Below the pieces are notes generated by a model, which was not told the DNA's origin, did no database searches, and saw only the letters and a list, made by a program, of their open reading frames with translations. DNA of 47,802 bases from Streptomyces alfalfae (lineage in GTDB: Bacteria > Actinomycetota > Actinomycetes > Streptomycetales > Streptomycetaceae), in NCBI RefSeq assembly GCF_004127445.1, contig NZ_QEXM01000006.1, forward strand, positions 1 to 47,802. Reading direction: 5' to 3'. Below, one piece after another: positions 1 to 8,461 of this stretch; position 1 is the first letter of the stretch; each line of letters opens with the position of its first letter. A program made the position numbers and the translations under genes.

Positions 1-692
1 AGGTGATCGAGGAGATCGTCGACGACGGTGACTACCTGGAGGTCCACGAGCGCTGGGCGCGGAACATCATCTGCGCGCTGGCCCGGCTGGACGGCAAGGT
101 CGTCGGCATCGTGGCGAACCAGCCGCAGGCCCTGGCCGGCGTCCTGGACATCGAGGCCTCCGAGAAGGCGGCCCGCTTCGTCCAGATGTGCGACGCGTTC
201 AACATCCCGATCGTGACGCTCCTGGACGTCCCCGGCTTCCTGCCGGGCGTCGACCAGGAACACGGCGGCATCATCCGCCACGGCGCGAAGCTCCTCTACG
301 CCTACTGCAACGCCACGGTCCCCCGTATCTCCCTGATCCTGCGCAAGGCGTACGGCGGCGCGTACATCGTCATGGACAGCCAGTCCATCGGCGCCGACCT
401 CACCTACGCCTGGCCCACCAACGAGATCGCCGTCATGGGCGCGGAAGGCGCGGCCAACGTCATCTTCCGCCGCCAGATCGCCGCGGCGGAAGACCCCGAA
501 GCCATGCGCGCCCGCATGGTCAAGGAGTACAAGGCCGAGCTGATGCACCCCTACTACGCCGCCGAACGCGGCCTGGTGGACGACGTCATCGACCCGACGG
601 AAACGCGCCAGGTGCTGATCGCCGGCCTGGCCATGCTGGCGAACAAGCACGCGGACCGCCCGGCCCGCAAACACGGCAACCCCCCGCAGTAG
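1..692 (+). CDS. accB: acyl-CoA carboxylase beta (carboxyltransferase) subunit, C-terminal part
   Basis: The reading frame is open from the window edge, so only the last 230 or so residues are present. The protein is the carboxyltransferase subunit that moves a carboxyl group from biotin to acetyl-, propionyl- or butyryl-CoA, supplying malonyl- or methylmalonyl-CoA for fatty acid and polyketide synthesis in the cytosol. The crotonase-like C-terminal half is clear, with GGIIRHGAKLLYA, the KAYGGAYIVMDS stretch and AWPTNEIAVMGAEGA. The residue after GGAY (codon at 366-368) is Ile, as in acetyl-CoA-accepting beta subunits; strict propionyl-CoA carboxylases usually carry Asp there (established knowledge of the family). 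The epsilon subunit follows 28 bases downstream, an expected operon partner. The family assignment is firm; the acyl preference and the symbol are inference. Confidence 0.93.
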   Translation, partial: VIEEIVDDGDYLEVHERWARNIICALARLDGKVVGIVANQPQALAGVLDIEASEKAARFVQMCDAFNIPIVTLLDVPGFLPGVDQEHGGIIRHGAKLLYAYCNATVPRISLILRKAYGGAYIVMDSQSIGADLTYAWPTNEIAVMGAEGAANVIFRRQIAAAEDPEAMRARMVKEYKAELMHPYYAAERGLVDDVIDPTETRQVLIAGLAMLANKHADRPARKHGNPPQ

Positions 693-720
693 CCCCGCCC
701 CCTTTCCCCCTGGAGGTCAC

Positions 721-906
721 ATGCCACCCGCAGCAGAGGTCGACATCCGCATAGAAAAGGGCACCCCCACAGAGGCCGAGCTGGCAGCCGTCACGGTCCT
801 GCTCCTCTCCCGCGCGACCCCCCACCCCTCCATCCCCGCCCACAAGCCTCCCCTGACGGCCTGGCGCAGGGACAACTACAAGGCCCCGCACAGCTGGCAG
901 GGCTGA
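721..906 (+). CDS. accE: acyl-CoA carboxylase epsilon subunit
   Basis: A 61-residue protein directly downstream of the carboxylase beta subunit. It has the layout of the actinobacterial epsilon subunit: an N-terminal part resembling IRIEKGTPTEAELAAV and a C-terminal WRRDNYKAPHSWQG signature. The subunit binds the beta subunit and stimulates activity of the alpha-beta complex. The ATG is preceded by a GGAGG ribosome binding site (in ccctggaggtcac). The beta-epsilon gap is 28 bases, so the two are almost certainly co-transcribed. A strong hairpin follows 18 bases after the stop codon. Confidence 0.9.
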   Translation: MPPAAEVDIRIEKGTPTEAELAAVTVLLLSRATPHPSIPAHKPPLTAWRRDNYKAPHSWQG

Positions 907-923
907 CACAACCCCACCGCCGG

Positions 924-971
924 ACGGATGGAGGGCCGCACCCCGAAACCGGGGTACGGCCCTCCATCCGT
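924..971. terminator. hairpin between accE and the response-regulator gene
   Basis: Arms of 21 bases (924-944 and 951-971) pair with a single C.A mismatch around a six-base loop. It lies between two convergent genes and can stop transcription from both sides. There is no long T-run, which is common in high-GC actinomycetes. Confidence 0.75.
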
Positions 972-996
972 TTCCCCGTCCCGCGAGGGCGGCGGC

Positions 997-1653
997 TCAC
1001 CCCCGCCCCTCCACCACCCCCGACTCCCAGGCCCAGGCCGCGATCTCCACGCGGTTGCGGGCGGACAGTTTGGTCTGGACGTTGCCCAGGTGGGTCTTCA
1101 CCGTGCCGAGCGAGATGGTCAGCTCGGCGGCGATCTCGGCGTTCGTCAGGCCGCGGGCGACCAGGCGCACCAGGTCCAGCTCCCGTTCGGAGAGCGCGGT
1201 GTGCGGCTCGCGGGAGGTGCGCTTGACGCTGTTGAGCTGCCGCAGCAGACGGACCGTGATCGCCGGGCTCACCAGCGCCTCACCCGAGTCGGCCGCCCTG
1301 ATGGCCTCGACGAGCAGGGCCGGGCCCGAGTCCTTGATGAGGAAGCCCGACGCACCCTGACCGAGGGCGCGTTGCACGTACTCGTCGTCGTCGAACGTCG
1401 TGACGACCACGACCTTCGGCGGGTCCACCGTGCCGGGGCGCGTCAGCCTGCGCAGCGCCTCCAGGCCGTCCATGCGCGGCATCCGGATGTCCATCAGGAC
1501 GACGTCGGGCTTGTGGCGCTGGGCGAGTTCCAGGGCGTGGAGGCCGTCCGTGGCCTCCCCCACGACGTCGATGTCGTCCTCCGCCGCGAGGATCATCGCG
1601 AACCCTGCGCGCACCATGGCCTGGTCGTCGGCGATCAGCACCCGGATCGTCAC
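997..1653 (-). CDS. NarL/LuxR-family two-component response regulator
   Basis: A 218-residue protein. The receiver domain (about 1-120) shows the acidic pair in LIADDQ, phosphoacceptor Asp55 in VVLMDIRMP, Thr85/86 and Lys107 in FLIKDSG. A C-terminal LuxR-type helix-turn-helix follows (about 152-210; LSERELDLVRLVARGLTNAE). The GTG start overlaps the stop of the upstream histidine kinase by four bases (GTGA), so the two are translationally coupled. The divergent ABC transporter beginning at 3258 is the most likely target, as this arrangement is frequent for antibiotic- or envelope-stress transporters. The regulated genes are inference; the family call is firm. Confidence 0.93.
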   Translation of the reverse strand: MTIRVLIADDQAMVRAGFAMILAAEDDIDVVGEATDGLHALELAQRHKPDVVLMDIRMPRMDGLEALRRLTRPGTVDPPKVVVVTTFDDDEYVQRALGQGASGFLIKDSGPALLVEAIRAADSGEALVSPAITVRLLRQLNSVKRTSREPHTALSERELDLVRLVARGLTNAEIAAELTISLGTVKTHLGNVQTKLSARNRVEIAAWAWESGVVEGRG

Positions 1654-3023
1654 GAGGCCGCCGTCCCCGCCAGGGCCGCGCCGGACGGCGCCCCGGCCCT
1701 CGACCACCCGGCCGCCGGCACCGGCAGCGTCGCCTCGACGCCCCAGCCGCCGCCCGTGACCGGCCCCGCCCGCACGCTTCCGCCGATCAGGTCCACGCGC
1801 TCGGCGAGGCCCTTCAGCCCGTAGCCGCCGTGCGAGACGTGGCGCGTCCGTCCGTCGTCGTTGACCTGTACCGTCAGCCGGTCCGCCGAACGGCTCACCC
1901 GCACCCGTACCTCCGTACAGGCCTGGGCGTGTTTGCGTACGTTGGTGAGGGCCTCCATGACCACCCGGTGCGCCGTGGTGGTCACCTCCACCGGCTGGTC
2001 GTCGAGGGCCCCCTCCAGATCGAGCCGGGCCCGCGCGCCGCCCATCGCCGAGAACTCCTCGACGAGCGACCGCACTTCGTCGATCCCCGCCAGCGGCGTC
2101 ACCGCCACCTCCCCGTCGGCGTCGCGCAGCATCCCCACCATGTGCCGCATGGAGGCGAGCGCCTCCGAGCCGGCCTGTTCGATCCGCCGCAGGGCGGGCG
2201 GCACGAGTTCGGGGCGGCGGTCCGCGATCGCCTGCGCGCCCTGCGCCTGGACGACGATGCCGGTCACGTGATGGGCGACGAAGTCGTGCAGGTCCCTGGC
2301 GAACTCGGTGCGCTGTTCGAGCCGGAGCGCCGCCGCCTGCCGCCGCCGGTCCACCATGAGCAGCCGTATCCCGAGCCCGATGCCCAGCGCGGTCACGGCG
2401 GCCAGCGCGAAGAGCAGCGCCATGATGGTGGTGGACTCCCGCACCGTGACCGCCACCGGCCGCAGCACGATGGCCACGCACAGCCCGGGCACGGCCGCCA
2501 CGACCCACGAGGGCTTCCCTTGCCGGGCGACGACCAGCAGGAGCCACGTCAGCGCCGCCGGTTCGGCGAATCCGAGGGCCTGCGAGCTGGCCACCATCTC
2601 CGCGTGCAGCCACACCGAGACGCAGAGCGAGACGAGCGCGAGGGCGCAGGCCGTCATCGGCAGCCGCCGCTCGCCGTCGAGCCGGGGCGAGGCGATGGCC
2701 GCCGCGACGGCCAGCAGGGCGCCGATCAGCTTGGTCGGACCGTGGCTCTGGACCCAGTAGAAACCGGCCAGCAGATCGAGCAGGACGAGCCCGGCCAGGG
2801 CCGCGACGAGCAGCACCCATGACGTGAGGGACAGCAGCCTCGCGGGCCTGTTCCCCCGTGTGTCCGTGGACGCGTTTGCCCTGGTCGCCGCCTCCACCGC
2901 GTCATGCACCCGCCTCAGCTCCCTCTGTTCTCTCCGCCTGCGCGGCCCGCGTTCTCTCTGCCTGCGCGGTCCGCGTTCTCTTTGCCTGCGCGGTCCGCGC
3001 GGCCCTCTCGGCTCGCTCACCAT
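1650..3023 (-). CDS. NarL-type sensor histidine kinase (HisKA_3)
   Basis: 457 residues from the ATG at 3023. After a basic, low-complexity N-terminus (1-60) there are about six hydrophobic segments between 62 and 223, then a HisKA_3 dimerisation helix with the phosphoacceptor in RDLHDFVAHHV (His246), and an ATPase domain with the N-box EALTNVRKHA (near 358-366) and glycine-rich GGYGLKGLAERV. It autophosphorylates and passes the phosphate to the overlapping response regulator. There is little extracellular loop, so it is probably an intramembrane-sensing kinase. Residues 10-35 are an 8-residue repeat (RGPRRQRE-like, three copies). An alternative start at 3083 would add 20 residues. The kinase is certain; the start is less so. 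Confidence 0.9.
   Translation of the reverse strand: MVSEPRGPRGPRRQRERGPRRQRERGPRRRREQRELRRVHDAVEAATRANASTDTRGNRPARLLSLTSWVLLVAALAGLVLLDLLAGFYWVQSHGPTKLIGALLAVAAAIASPRLDGERRLPMTACALALVSLCVSVWLHAEMVASSQALGFAEPAALTWLLLVVARQGKPSWVVAAVPGLCVAIVLRPVAVTVRESTTIMALLFALAAVTALGIGLGIRLLMVDRRRQAAALRLEQRTEFARDLHDFVAHHVTGIVVQAQGAQAIADRRPELVPPALRRIEQAGSEALASMRHMVGMLRDADGEVAVTPLAGIDEVRSLVEEFSAMGGARARLDLEGALDDQPVEVTTTAHRVVMEALTNVRKHAQACTEVRVRVSRSADRLTVQVNDDGRTRHVSHGGYGLKGLAERVDLIGGSVRAGPVTGGGWGVEATLPVPAAGWSRAGAPSGAALAGTAAS
2928..2999. repeat. three tandem 24-bp units in the kinase 5' coding region
   Basis: Units 2928-2951, 2952-2975 and 2976-2999 differ at only a few positions. Read on the minus strand they encode the repeating basic octapeptide RGPRRQRE at the kinase N-terminus. 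They look like slippage-generated in-frame copies. Confidence 0.85.
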
Positions 3024-3257
3024 GCCACCACGATCCCGTACGCCCGCGATCTCCCGCACCGGCCGAAAGTCGGAGCCTGCCATCGATGATCTGTCTTTCG
3101 CCCGATACCTCGCGGGACGCGGCCGAGAAGAGTGGTGACCGCCGGAAGTGGTGATCGCCGGACGCGGTGACCACCGGACGCGGCAGCCGACGCCACCGTA
3201 GTGCGGACCCCGGAAGGTCCCCCACGGCCCCCTCCCCACGACAGGAGCCACCCACCC

Positions 3258-4481
3258 ATGGACCACGCGACGACGCACCTGGGCGACGGACCGGGAGCAC
3301 GGCATTCCGCGGGGACGCCCCCGCAGACCCCGCAGTTCCCACAGCCCCCGCAGACCCCGCAGTTCCGTCAGCCCCCGCAGCCGCCGGGACCCCAGGAGCC
3401 CCCTCAGTTCCCGCAGGTGCCGGGGGTCCCGGAATTCCCCGAGGCCTCTCGGCCCCCTCAGTACCCACAGGTGCCGGGAGCCCCGGAACCCCCCGAGGCC
3501 TCTCGGTCCCCTCTGTACCCGCAGGCGGCCCCGCACCGCCGCTCCGAGTCCGCGATCGAGGCGTACGGGCTGGGCAAGAAGTACCGGCGCGGCTGGGCCC
3601 TGCGCGACGTCTCGTTCCGGCTGCCGGCCGGGCGGGTCTGCGGACTCGTGGGACCCAACGGCGCCGGCAAGAGCACGCTGATGGGCCTGGCCACCGACAT
3701 GATCCGCCCGACGGCCGGCGCCCTGCGGATCTTCGGCGCGGCCCCGGGGTCGGCGGAGGCGGTCATGCGCACCGCGTTCCTCACCCAGGAGAAGCCGCTG
3801 TTCCGGCGCTTCACCGTGGCCGAGACGCTGCGGCTCGGCCGCGAACTGAACCCCCGCTGGGACCAGCGAGTCGCCGAGGAGCTCGTCCGCGCGGGCCACG
3901 TGCCGCTGGAGGCGAAGATCGGCACGTTGTCCGGCGGCCAGCGCACCCGCGTCGCCTTCGCCCTGGCCTTCGGCAAGCGCCCCGACCTGCTGATCCTGGA
4001 CGAACCGATGGCCGACCTCGACCCGCTGGTCCGCCGCGAGCTCATGGCGACGCTGACGGCGGCGGCCGCCGAACGCGGCACGACGGTACTGATCTCCTCG
4101 CACATGCTCGCCGAGCTGGAGCACATCTGCGACTACCTCGTCGTCGTGGCGAACGGCGGTCTGCGTCTGGCGGGCGAGGTGAACGAGCTGCGCGCGGCAC
4201 ACGCCCTGTTCGCGGTCCCGCCGGGCGCCTCGCTCCCGGTCGGCGGCCCGCACCAGGTCATCGAATCCGAGCCGCACGGCGGCGCCGGCCGGACGGGGGT
4301 CCTGGTGCGGCTCGGCGCCCCGGTCCCGTACGGCGGCCAGGCCGAGCCGCCCACCCTGGAGGAGCTGCTGCTCGCCTACCTGCGCTCACCCGACGCGCCC
4401 CCGCTGATCGCCCCCGGCGCCCGGCCCGGCGACATCCACGACGTCATCACCCGCGACCGGCAGAAGGCTGTGACCGCATGA
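3258..4481 (+). CDS. ABC transporter ATP-binding protein with Pro/Gln-rich N-terminal extension
   Basis: 407 residues from the ATG at 3258, chosen for the AGGAG ribosome site at 3243-3247; an in-frame start at 3201 is possible. The first 95 or so residues are a Pro/Gln-rich repeat region, unusual for this family. The ATPase domain then shows GLVGPNGAGKST (Walker A, about 130-140), TLSGGQRTRVAFA (signature), LLILDEPMADLD (Walker B) and SSHM (H-loop). It resembles CcmA/BcrA-type ATPases that power multidrug or antibiotic export. The stop overlaps the permease start (ATGA). The divergent two-component system probably controls it; the substrate is unknown. Confidence 0.9.
   Translation: MDHATTHLGDGPGARHSAGTPPQTPQFPQPPQTPQFRQPPQPPGPQEPPQFPQVPGVPEFPEASRPPQYPQVPGAPEPPEASRSPLYPQAAPHRRSESAIEAYGLGKKYRRGWALRDVSFRLPAGRVCGLVGPNGAGKSTLMGLATDMIRPTAGALRIFGAAPGSAEAVMRTAFLTQEKPLFRRFTVAETLRLGRELNPRWDQRVAEELVRAGHVPLEAKIGTLSGGQRTRVAFALAFGKRPDLLILDEPMADLDPLVRRELMATLTAAAAERGTTVLISSHMLAELEHICDYLVVVANGGLRLAGEVNELRAAHALFAVPPGASLPVGGPHQVIESEPHGGAGRTGVLVRLGAPVPYGGQAEPPTLEELLLAYLRSPDAPPLIAPGARPGDIHDVITRDRQKAVTA
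3321..3525. repeat. in-frame 27-bp and 54-bp tandem repeats encoding a Pro/Gln-rich segment
   Basis: Two 27-bp units (3321-3347, 3348-3374) encode TPQF(P/R)QPPQ. Two 54-bp units (3399-3452, 3453-3506), with a partial third to about 3525, encode an 18-residue repeat of the form PPQxPQVPGxPExPEASR. All lie in the N-terminal extension of the ABC ATPase. Confidence 0.85.
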
Positions 4482-5491
4482 GCACGTTGACCGCTGACCC
4501 GGCCCGCACGGCCCCCGCCGGCGCGCGCCCTCCGCGCAGCCGACGGATGCCCCGGCTCGGCGGCCCGGTCTGGCTCGTCTGGCGCCAGCACCGGGCGGCG
4601 TTGTGGACCCTGCTCACCCTGACGCTCCTGACCGCGCTGGCCATGGTCCACCTGCGCGGCGAGCTGACGAACCACCTGGCCGCGTCCGTCCGGGGCGGCC
4701 CCGGCCTCGAACAGCACGTCGGCCGCCTGTTCAGCGTCGGCAGCTATCTGGGCTACGCCCCCGTCCTGGCGGGTGTCCTCATCGGCGCCCCGCTCGTGGC
4801 GGGTGACCTGGAGACCGGCACCGCGAAGCTGGTGACCTCGCAGTCGGTCAGCCGCCTCCGCTGGCTCACCACGAAGCTGGTGATGCCGGCCGCGTTGATC
4901 GCCCTGTCCACCACCCTGCTGGGCGCCGTCTTCACCTGGTGGTGGAACCCGGTCCGCAGCCAGGCCGACACCCTGGAGTGGACGAGCAGCGCGCTCTTCG
5001 ACGTCACGGGCCCCATGCCGGCGGCGTACGCCCTGCTCACGTTCACCGTGGGCGCGGCGGTCGGCATGCTCCTGCGCCGCACGCTGGTGTCCATGGTGGT
5101 CACGCTCGGCATCGTGGTGGCGATCGGCGTCGTCTGGGACCGCTTCCGGCTGGACCTCGGCAACGTCCTCTCGGTCACCACCGACACGGGTGTCGGCCCC
5201 GACGCCCGGCAACCCGAACTGCCGGCCCAGGCGGTCCAGCAGGGCCAGGGCACCGACTTCCTCACGGACTCCGGGGCCCGTCTGGACTGGACGACCTGCC
5301 TGGACACGATGGAGAACACCCGGGCCCACACGGCCTGCCTGAAGTCGAAGCACGTCATCGGCTACGCGGCCGACTACCTCCCGGCCTCCGAGATGCAGCC
5401 GATGCAGTGGCTGGGAGCCGCCATCATGCTCACGGCCACCGCGGCCGTCACCACGTTCATCATCATCTGGGGCCGCAAGCGACTGCTCTGA
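4478..5491 (+). CDS. ABC transporter permease
   Basis: 337 residues. The start overlaps the ATPase stop (ATGA). A cytoplasmic N-terminus ends in RRMPRLGGPVWLVWRQHR, a typical opening of actinobacterial ABC-2 permeases. Six hydrophobic segments follow: near 45-60, 85-110, 125-150, 180-205, 205-225 and a C-terminal one before WGRKRLL. Between the fifth and sixth is a hydrophilic loop of about 90 residues with two Cys residues (DWTTCLDTM, TACLKSK) that may form an extracellular disulphide. It is the membrane partner of the upstream ATPase. Export of a drug or peptide is inferred only from family and context. Confidence 0.88.
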   Translation: MSTLTADPARTAPAGARPPRSRRMPRLGGPVWLVWRQHRAALWTLLTLTLLTALAMVHLRGELTNHLAASVRGGPGLEQHVGRLFSVGSYLGYAPVLAGVLIGAPLVAGDLETGTAKLVTSQSVSRLRWLTTKLVMPAALIALSTTLLGAVFTWWWNPVRSQADTLEWTSSALFDVTGPMPAAYALLTFTVGAAVGMLLRRTLVSMVVTLGIVVAIGVVWDRFRLDLGNVLSVTTDTGVGPDARQPELPAQAVQQGQGTDFLTDSGARLDWTTCLDTMENTRAHTACLKSKHVIGYAADYLPASEMQPMQWLGAAIMLTATAAVTTFIIIWGRKRLL

Positions 5492-5611
5492 GGGTGGGAG
5501 CGCGGGAGCACCGGCTCTCGCGCCGGCCCTCATATCGACTCGGGCGATGGTGGAGACGGGTCCGACGGTGGCGGAGGCGGGCGACTGACGCTCCACCACG
5601 GACCTCCCGCT

Positions 5612-5755
5612 CAGGCCCGGGCGAACGGCCAGCCCCCTGATCCCGTCCAGCACCATGTCGAGCATCCGGTCGAACGCCACGACGGAACCGAAGTCGCCCC
5701 AGCGGAGCGTCAGCGCGGCCATGCCCGGGTATGTCTCGGGATCGAAGTCTGGCAG
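5612..5755 (-). pseudogene. remnant of a TetR-family regulator C-terminus
   Basis: The minus strand reads PDFDPETYPGMAAL then VVAFDRMLDMVLDGIRGLAVR. This closely resembles the end of the ligand-binding domain of TetR/AcrR regulators, where a 'YPHLAAL...FDRGLDLLLDGI' pattern is usual. There is no N-terminal helix-turn-helix upstream, no proper start, and the frame runs on into unrelated antisense sequence, so only a fragment is left. It lies in the gene-poor stretch after the ABC permease and beside the duplicated ychF end. Family assignment is by pattern recognition only. Confidence 0.5.
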
Positions 5756-5823
5756 TGCCGGTCCGAGGGCGCCCGACCTCGAAAGGTCGGGGCCCCTCAG
5801 ACCCGTAGACGTGGATACGTCGT

Positions 5824-5857
5824 CCGCTACACGTTGAACCGGAACTCCACCACAACC
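5824..5857. repeat. second copy of the ychF 3' end (direct repeat with 7304-7337)
   Basis: 31 of 34 positions match 7304-7337, which is the real end of ychF, in the same orientation. On the minus strand this copy still reads VVVEFRFNV followed by a stop codon, as ychF ends VVEFRFNV-stop. The pair brackets the vapBC island. Confidence 0.8.
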
Positions 5858-5893
5858 GGTTTGACCTGCGGATATATGGGCGCGTCCCAGCAC

Positions 5894-5909
5894 CATCCCA
5901 GCACGGGAA
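5894..5909. repeat. 16-bp direct repeat, left copy
   Basis: CATCCCAGCACGGGAA occurs here and identically at 7208-7223, one at each side of the vapBC island. The 12-base core ATCCCAGCACGG occurs a third time at 7184-7195. The stretch 5910-6085 shows no convincing gene on either strand. Confidence 0.75.
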
Positions 5910-6085
5910 TCTCGACAAAGTACAAGAAGATTCGACGCCGAGAAAGCTGCCTAACATATGCGGGCGCCGGTGCACGAATGCTCGAAGCTCTGACCTGAGT
6001 TTCAGCCGCAGTCCTCGAACCGCACCATTAAGCAGATCCACAACGATCCGGCTGACGACGGGCAGCCCTGCCCTCACCCGTCGAG

Positions 6086-6106
6086 GCATGCCCTGGCACG
6101 GCATGC
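6086..6106. terminator. hairpin downstream of vapC
   Basis: GCATGCC (6086-6092) and GGCATGC (6100-6106) form a perfect 7-bp stem with a 7-base loop, 11 bases beyond the vapC stop. There is no clear T-run, so its strength is uncertain. Confidence 0.45.
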
Positions 6107-6117
6107 GCGTTCCCGGC

Positions 6118-6534
6118 TCAGTCGGCGGTGCCGGGCTCCACGACCCACTCGGCTTGCAGCCCGCTCACCGAGGCGATCATGTCGAAGTCACCGTCGTAGT
6201 GCAGGACCGTGGCCCGGTGCCGTTCGGCGGTTGCCGCGATGAGGACGTCGGCCAGCGACAGCGCCCGGTGAAAACCAGCGTTCAGCGCCAGTGCCTGGAT
6301 CGCGAGTGCCCGCTCGAACTCCTCGTCATTGCAGGGCACGTAGTCGAAACCACGGAGCAGAGTACGCAGGCGCAGCGCCTCGGGCTTTCCGCGCGCCGAG
6401 TACAGTACCTCGTACTCGGTCGGGGCGCACACCGCTAGGAGCCCGTCACGGTCCAGCGCATCCAGCCGCGCCCGCACCGCCGGCTTGCCCCGGCGGGCCA
6501 GCGCGGACTTGTCGATGAGGTAGCGCCCCTTCAC
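6118..6534 (-). CDS. vapC: VapC-like PIN-domain ribonuclease toxin
   Basis: 138 residues with a GTG start that overlaps the antitoxin stop (GTGA). A PIN fold is indicated by Asp8 in YLIDKSALAR, Glu in APTEYEVLYSA, and the C-terminal acidic pair region SLADVLIAATAERHRATVLHYDGDFDMIA. These are the metal-binding acidic residues of the family. VapC proteins cleave specific tRNAs or rRNA and are held inactive by VapB. Length is normal for the family. The pair is isolated between repeated sequence and lies in a lower-GC stretch, which suggests acquisition by transfer. Target RNA is unknown. Confidence 0.88.
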   Translation of the reverse strand: MKGRYLIDKSALARRGKPAVRARLDALDRDGLLAVCAPTEYEVLYSARGKPEALRLRTLLRGFDYVPCNDEEFERALAIQALALNAGFHRALSLADVLIAATAERHRATVLHYDGDFDMIASVSGLQAEWVVEPGTAD

Positions 6535-6782
6535 GCCACCGAAGCCCCGCCTGCGCGCTTCAGCGAGCCGTCCGGATTCCGCGGCCCCGTCTGCGACCGG
6601 ATCTCCGCGAACGCGTCCTCGAACTCACCCTCGTCAATGGCATCGAACAGCTCCCGGCGCAGCCGCAGCCTCACCCCCTCCTCCATGGCCGCCCGCACTG
6701 CGGCGGCCTTCGTCTTCACCCCGTACACCCGCATCGCCTGCTCGACGATCTCCTCGTCCAGATCGATCACAGTCCTGGCCAT
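6531..6782 (-). CDS. vapB: VapB-type antitoxin
   Basis: 83 residues from the ATG at 6782, chosen because GGAGGG lies just upstream on the minus strand (an in-frame start at 6833 lacks this). It opens with MARTVIDLDEEIVEQAMRVY, the ribbon-helix-helix style of type II VapB antitoxins that bind their own operator. The acidic, less ordered C-terminus (DEGEFEDAFAEIRSQTG) would wrap the toxin. Stop and toxin start overlap by four bases, so expression is coupled, and the pair is probably autoregulated. Confidence 0.85.
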   Translation of the reverse strand: MARTVIDLDEEIVEQAMRVYGVKTKAAAVRAAMEEGVRLRLRRELFDAIDEGEFEDAFAEIRSQTGPRNPDGSLKRAGGASVA

Positions 6783-6784
6783 CA

Positions 6785-6828
6785 GATATCCCTCCACAGC
6801 CCGACGACTCACCAATGATATCGATTCA
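6785..6828. promoter_or_regulatory. possible vapBC operator region
   Basis: Two GATATC hexamers (6785-6790 and 6817-6822) lie 32 bases apart immediately upstream of vapB, the second inside a longer near-palindrome around ATCGAT. The spacing of about three helical turns fits cooperative binding of a ribbon-helix-helix dimer. This is inference from position and symmetry only. Confidence 0.3.
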
Positions 6829-6870
6829 GGCATAGAAATGACATCAGGGAGCCGAGGTGCGCCTGGGTGC

Positions 6871-7083
6871 CTAGATCAGAAGCCGAGTCGCTCCGGGCAG
6901 ATCAGCCCCATATCCGCCCCGCGCTCGCTCCAGGAGTTGGGCGTACTGGACGTACGGTCCGGGCGCTCGGCAGGCACTATCCCGGAGGGAGCGAAGAGCA
7001 GCGAGCTGATCGCCGCTAGGTCGGTCCCAGAAGAGGGCTGGACGCCCTCTGGGGGGCAAGTCACTTCCCAGCTCAGCGAGCAT
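6871..7083 (-). CDS. small hypothetical protein (doubtful)
   Basis: A 70-residue frame with an ATG start but only a weak ribosome site. The product is Arg/Leu-rich (for example ALRSLRDSACRAPGPYVQYAQLLERARGGYG) and I do not recognise it. Third-position GC is only about 60-65 %, far below the neighbouring genes, so it is either imported DNA or not coding. It is the only candidate gene between vapB and the ychF terminator. Confidence 0.25.
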   Translation of the reverse strand: MLAELGSDLPPRGRPALFWDRPSGDQLAALRSLRDSACRAPGPYVQYAQLLERARGGYGADLPGATRLLI

Positions 7084-7183
7084 TTCCCGTGTTCAGTGCT
7101 GGGTCACGACCACCGAAGCCGGCGGGAACGCCCCATCCCGGGTGGCTGTAGACACAGAAAAGTTGAGCTGTACGCCGGGTTCA

Positions 7184-7223
7184 ATCCCAGCACGGTCAGC
7201 CCACCCGCATCCCAGCACGGGAA
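7184..7223. repeat. paired short repeats, right side of vapBC island
   Basis: ATCCCAGCACGG occurs at 7184-7195 and again within CATCCCAGCACGGGAA at 7208-7223. The 16-base form is identical to 5894-5909 on the other side of the island. The core CCCAGCAC also appears inverted near 7100. Confidence 0.7.
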
Positions 7224-7256
7224 AAACAAAGGGCCCGACTCCGCAGAGTCGGACCC
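7221..7256 (-). terminator. intrinsic terminator of ychF
   Basis: Arms 7231-7241 and 7246-7256 pair over 11 bases with one mismatch. On the minus strand the stem is followed by TTTGTTTTTC, a classical U-tract, about 50 bases after the ychF stop. Confidence 0.85.
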
Positions 7257-7306
7257 TATCTGACCTGCACGCTTGCCAGGTCAGCGAAGTGGTGTTGAGT
7301 CACCCG

Positions 7307-8395
<1,089 letters not shown>

Positions 8396-8461
8396 GTTGC
8401 GACTTCCCGTACGTGAGGGCTGGGTGGGAGCACGGCCCGAGTGCCGAGTACCGGAAGCTTC

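Noticed and set aside
997..2820. 607-residue frame joining the response regulator with upstream sequence
   Set aside because: The upstream part is a frame-shifted shadow of the histidine kinase; the regulator starts at the GTG at 1653.
4376..5896. 506-residue minus-strand frame opposite the ABC permease
   Set aside because: It is antisense to a well-supported gene with ideal codon bias; only its first part (5612-5755) shows protein similarity, reported as a remnant.
5463..6104. 213-residue minus-strand frame left of vapC
   Set aside because: No recognisable motif, no ribosome site and atypical codon use.
7141..7200. tRNA-like T-arm sequence (GGTTCAATCCC) near the island edge
   Set aside because: No matching acceptor, D or anticodon stems could be folded around it; stem pairing next to the loop is broken.
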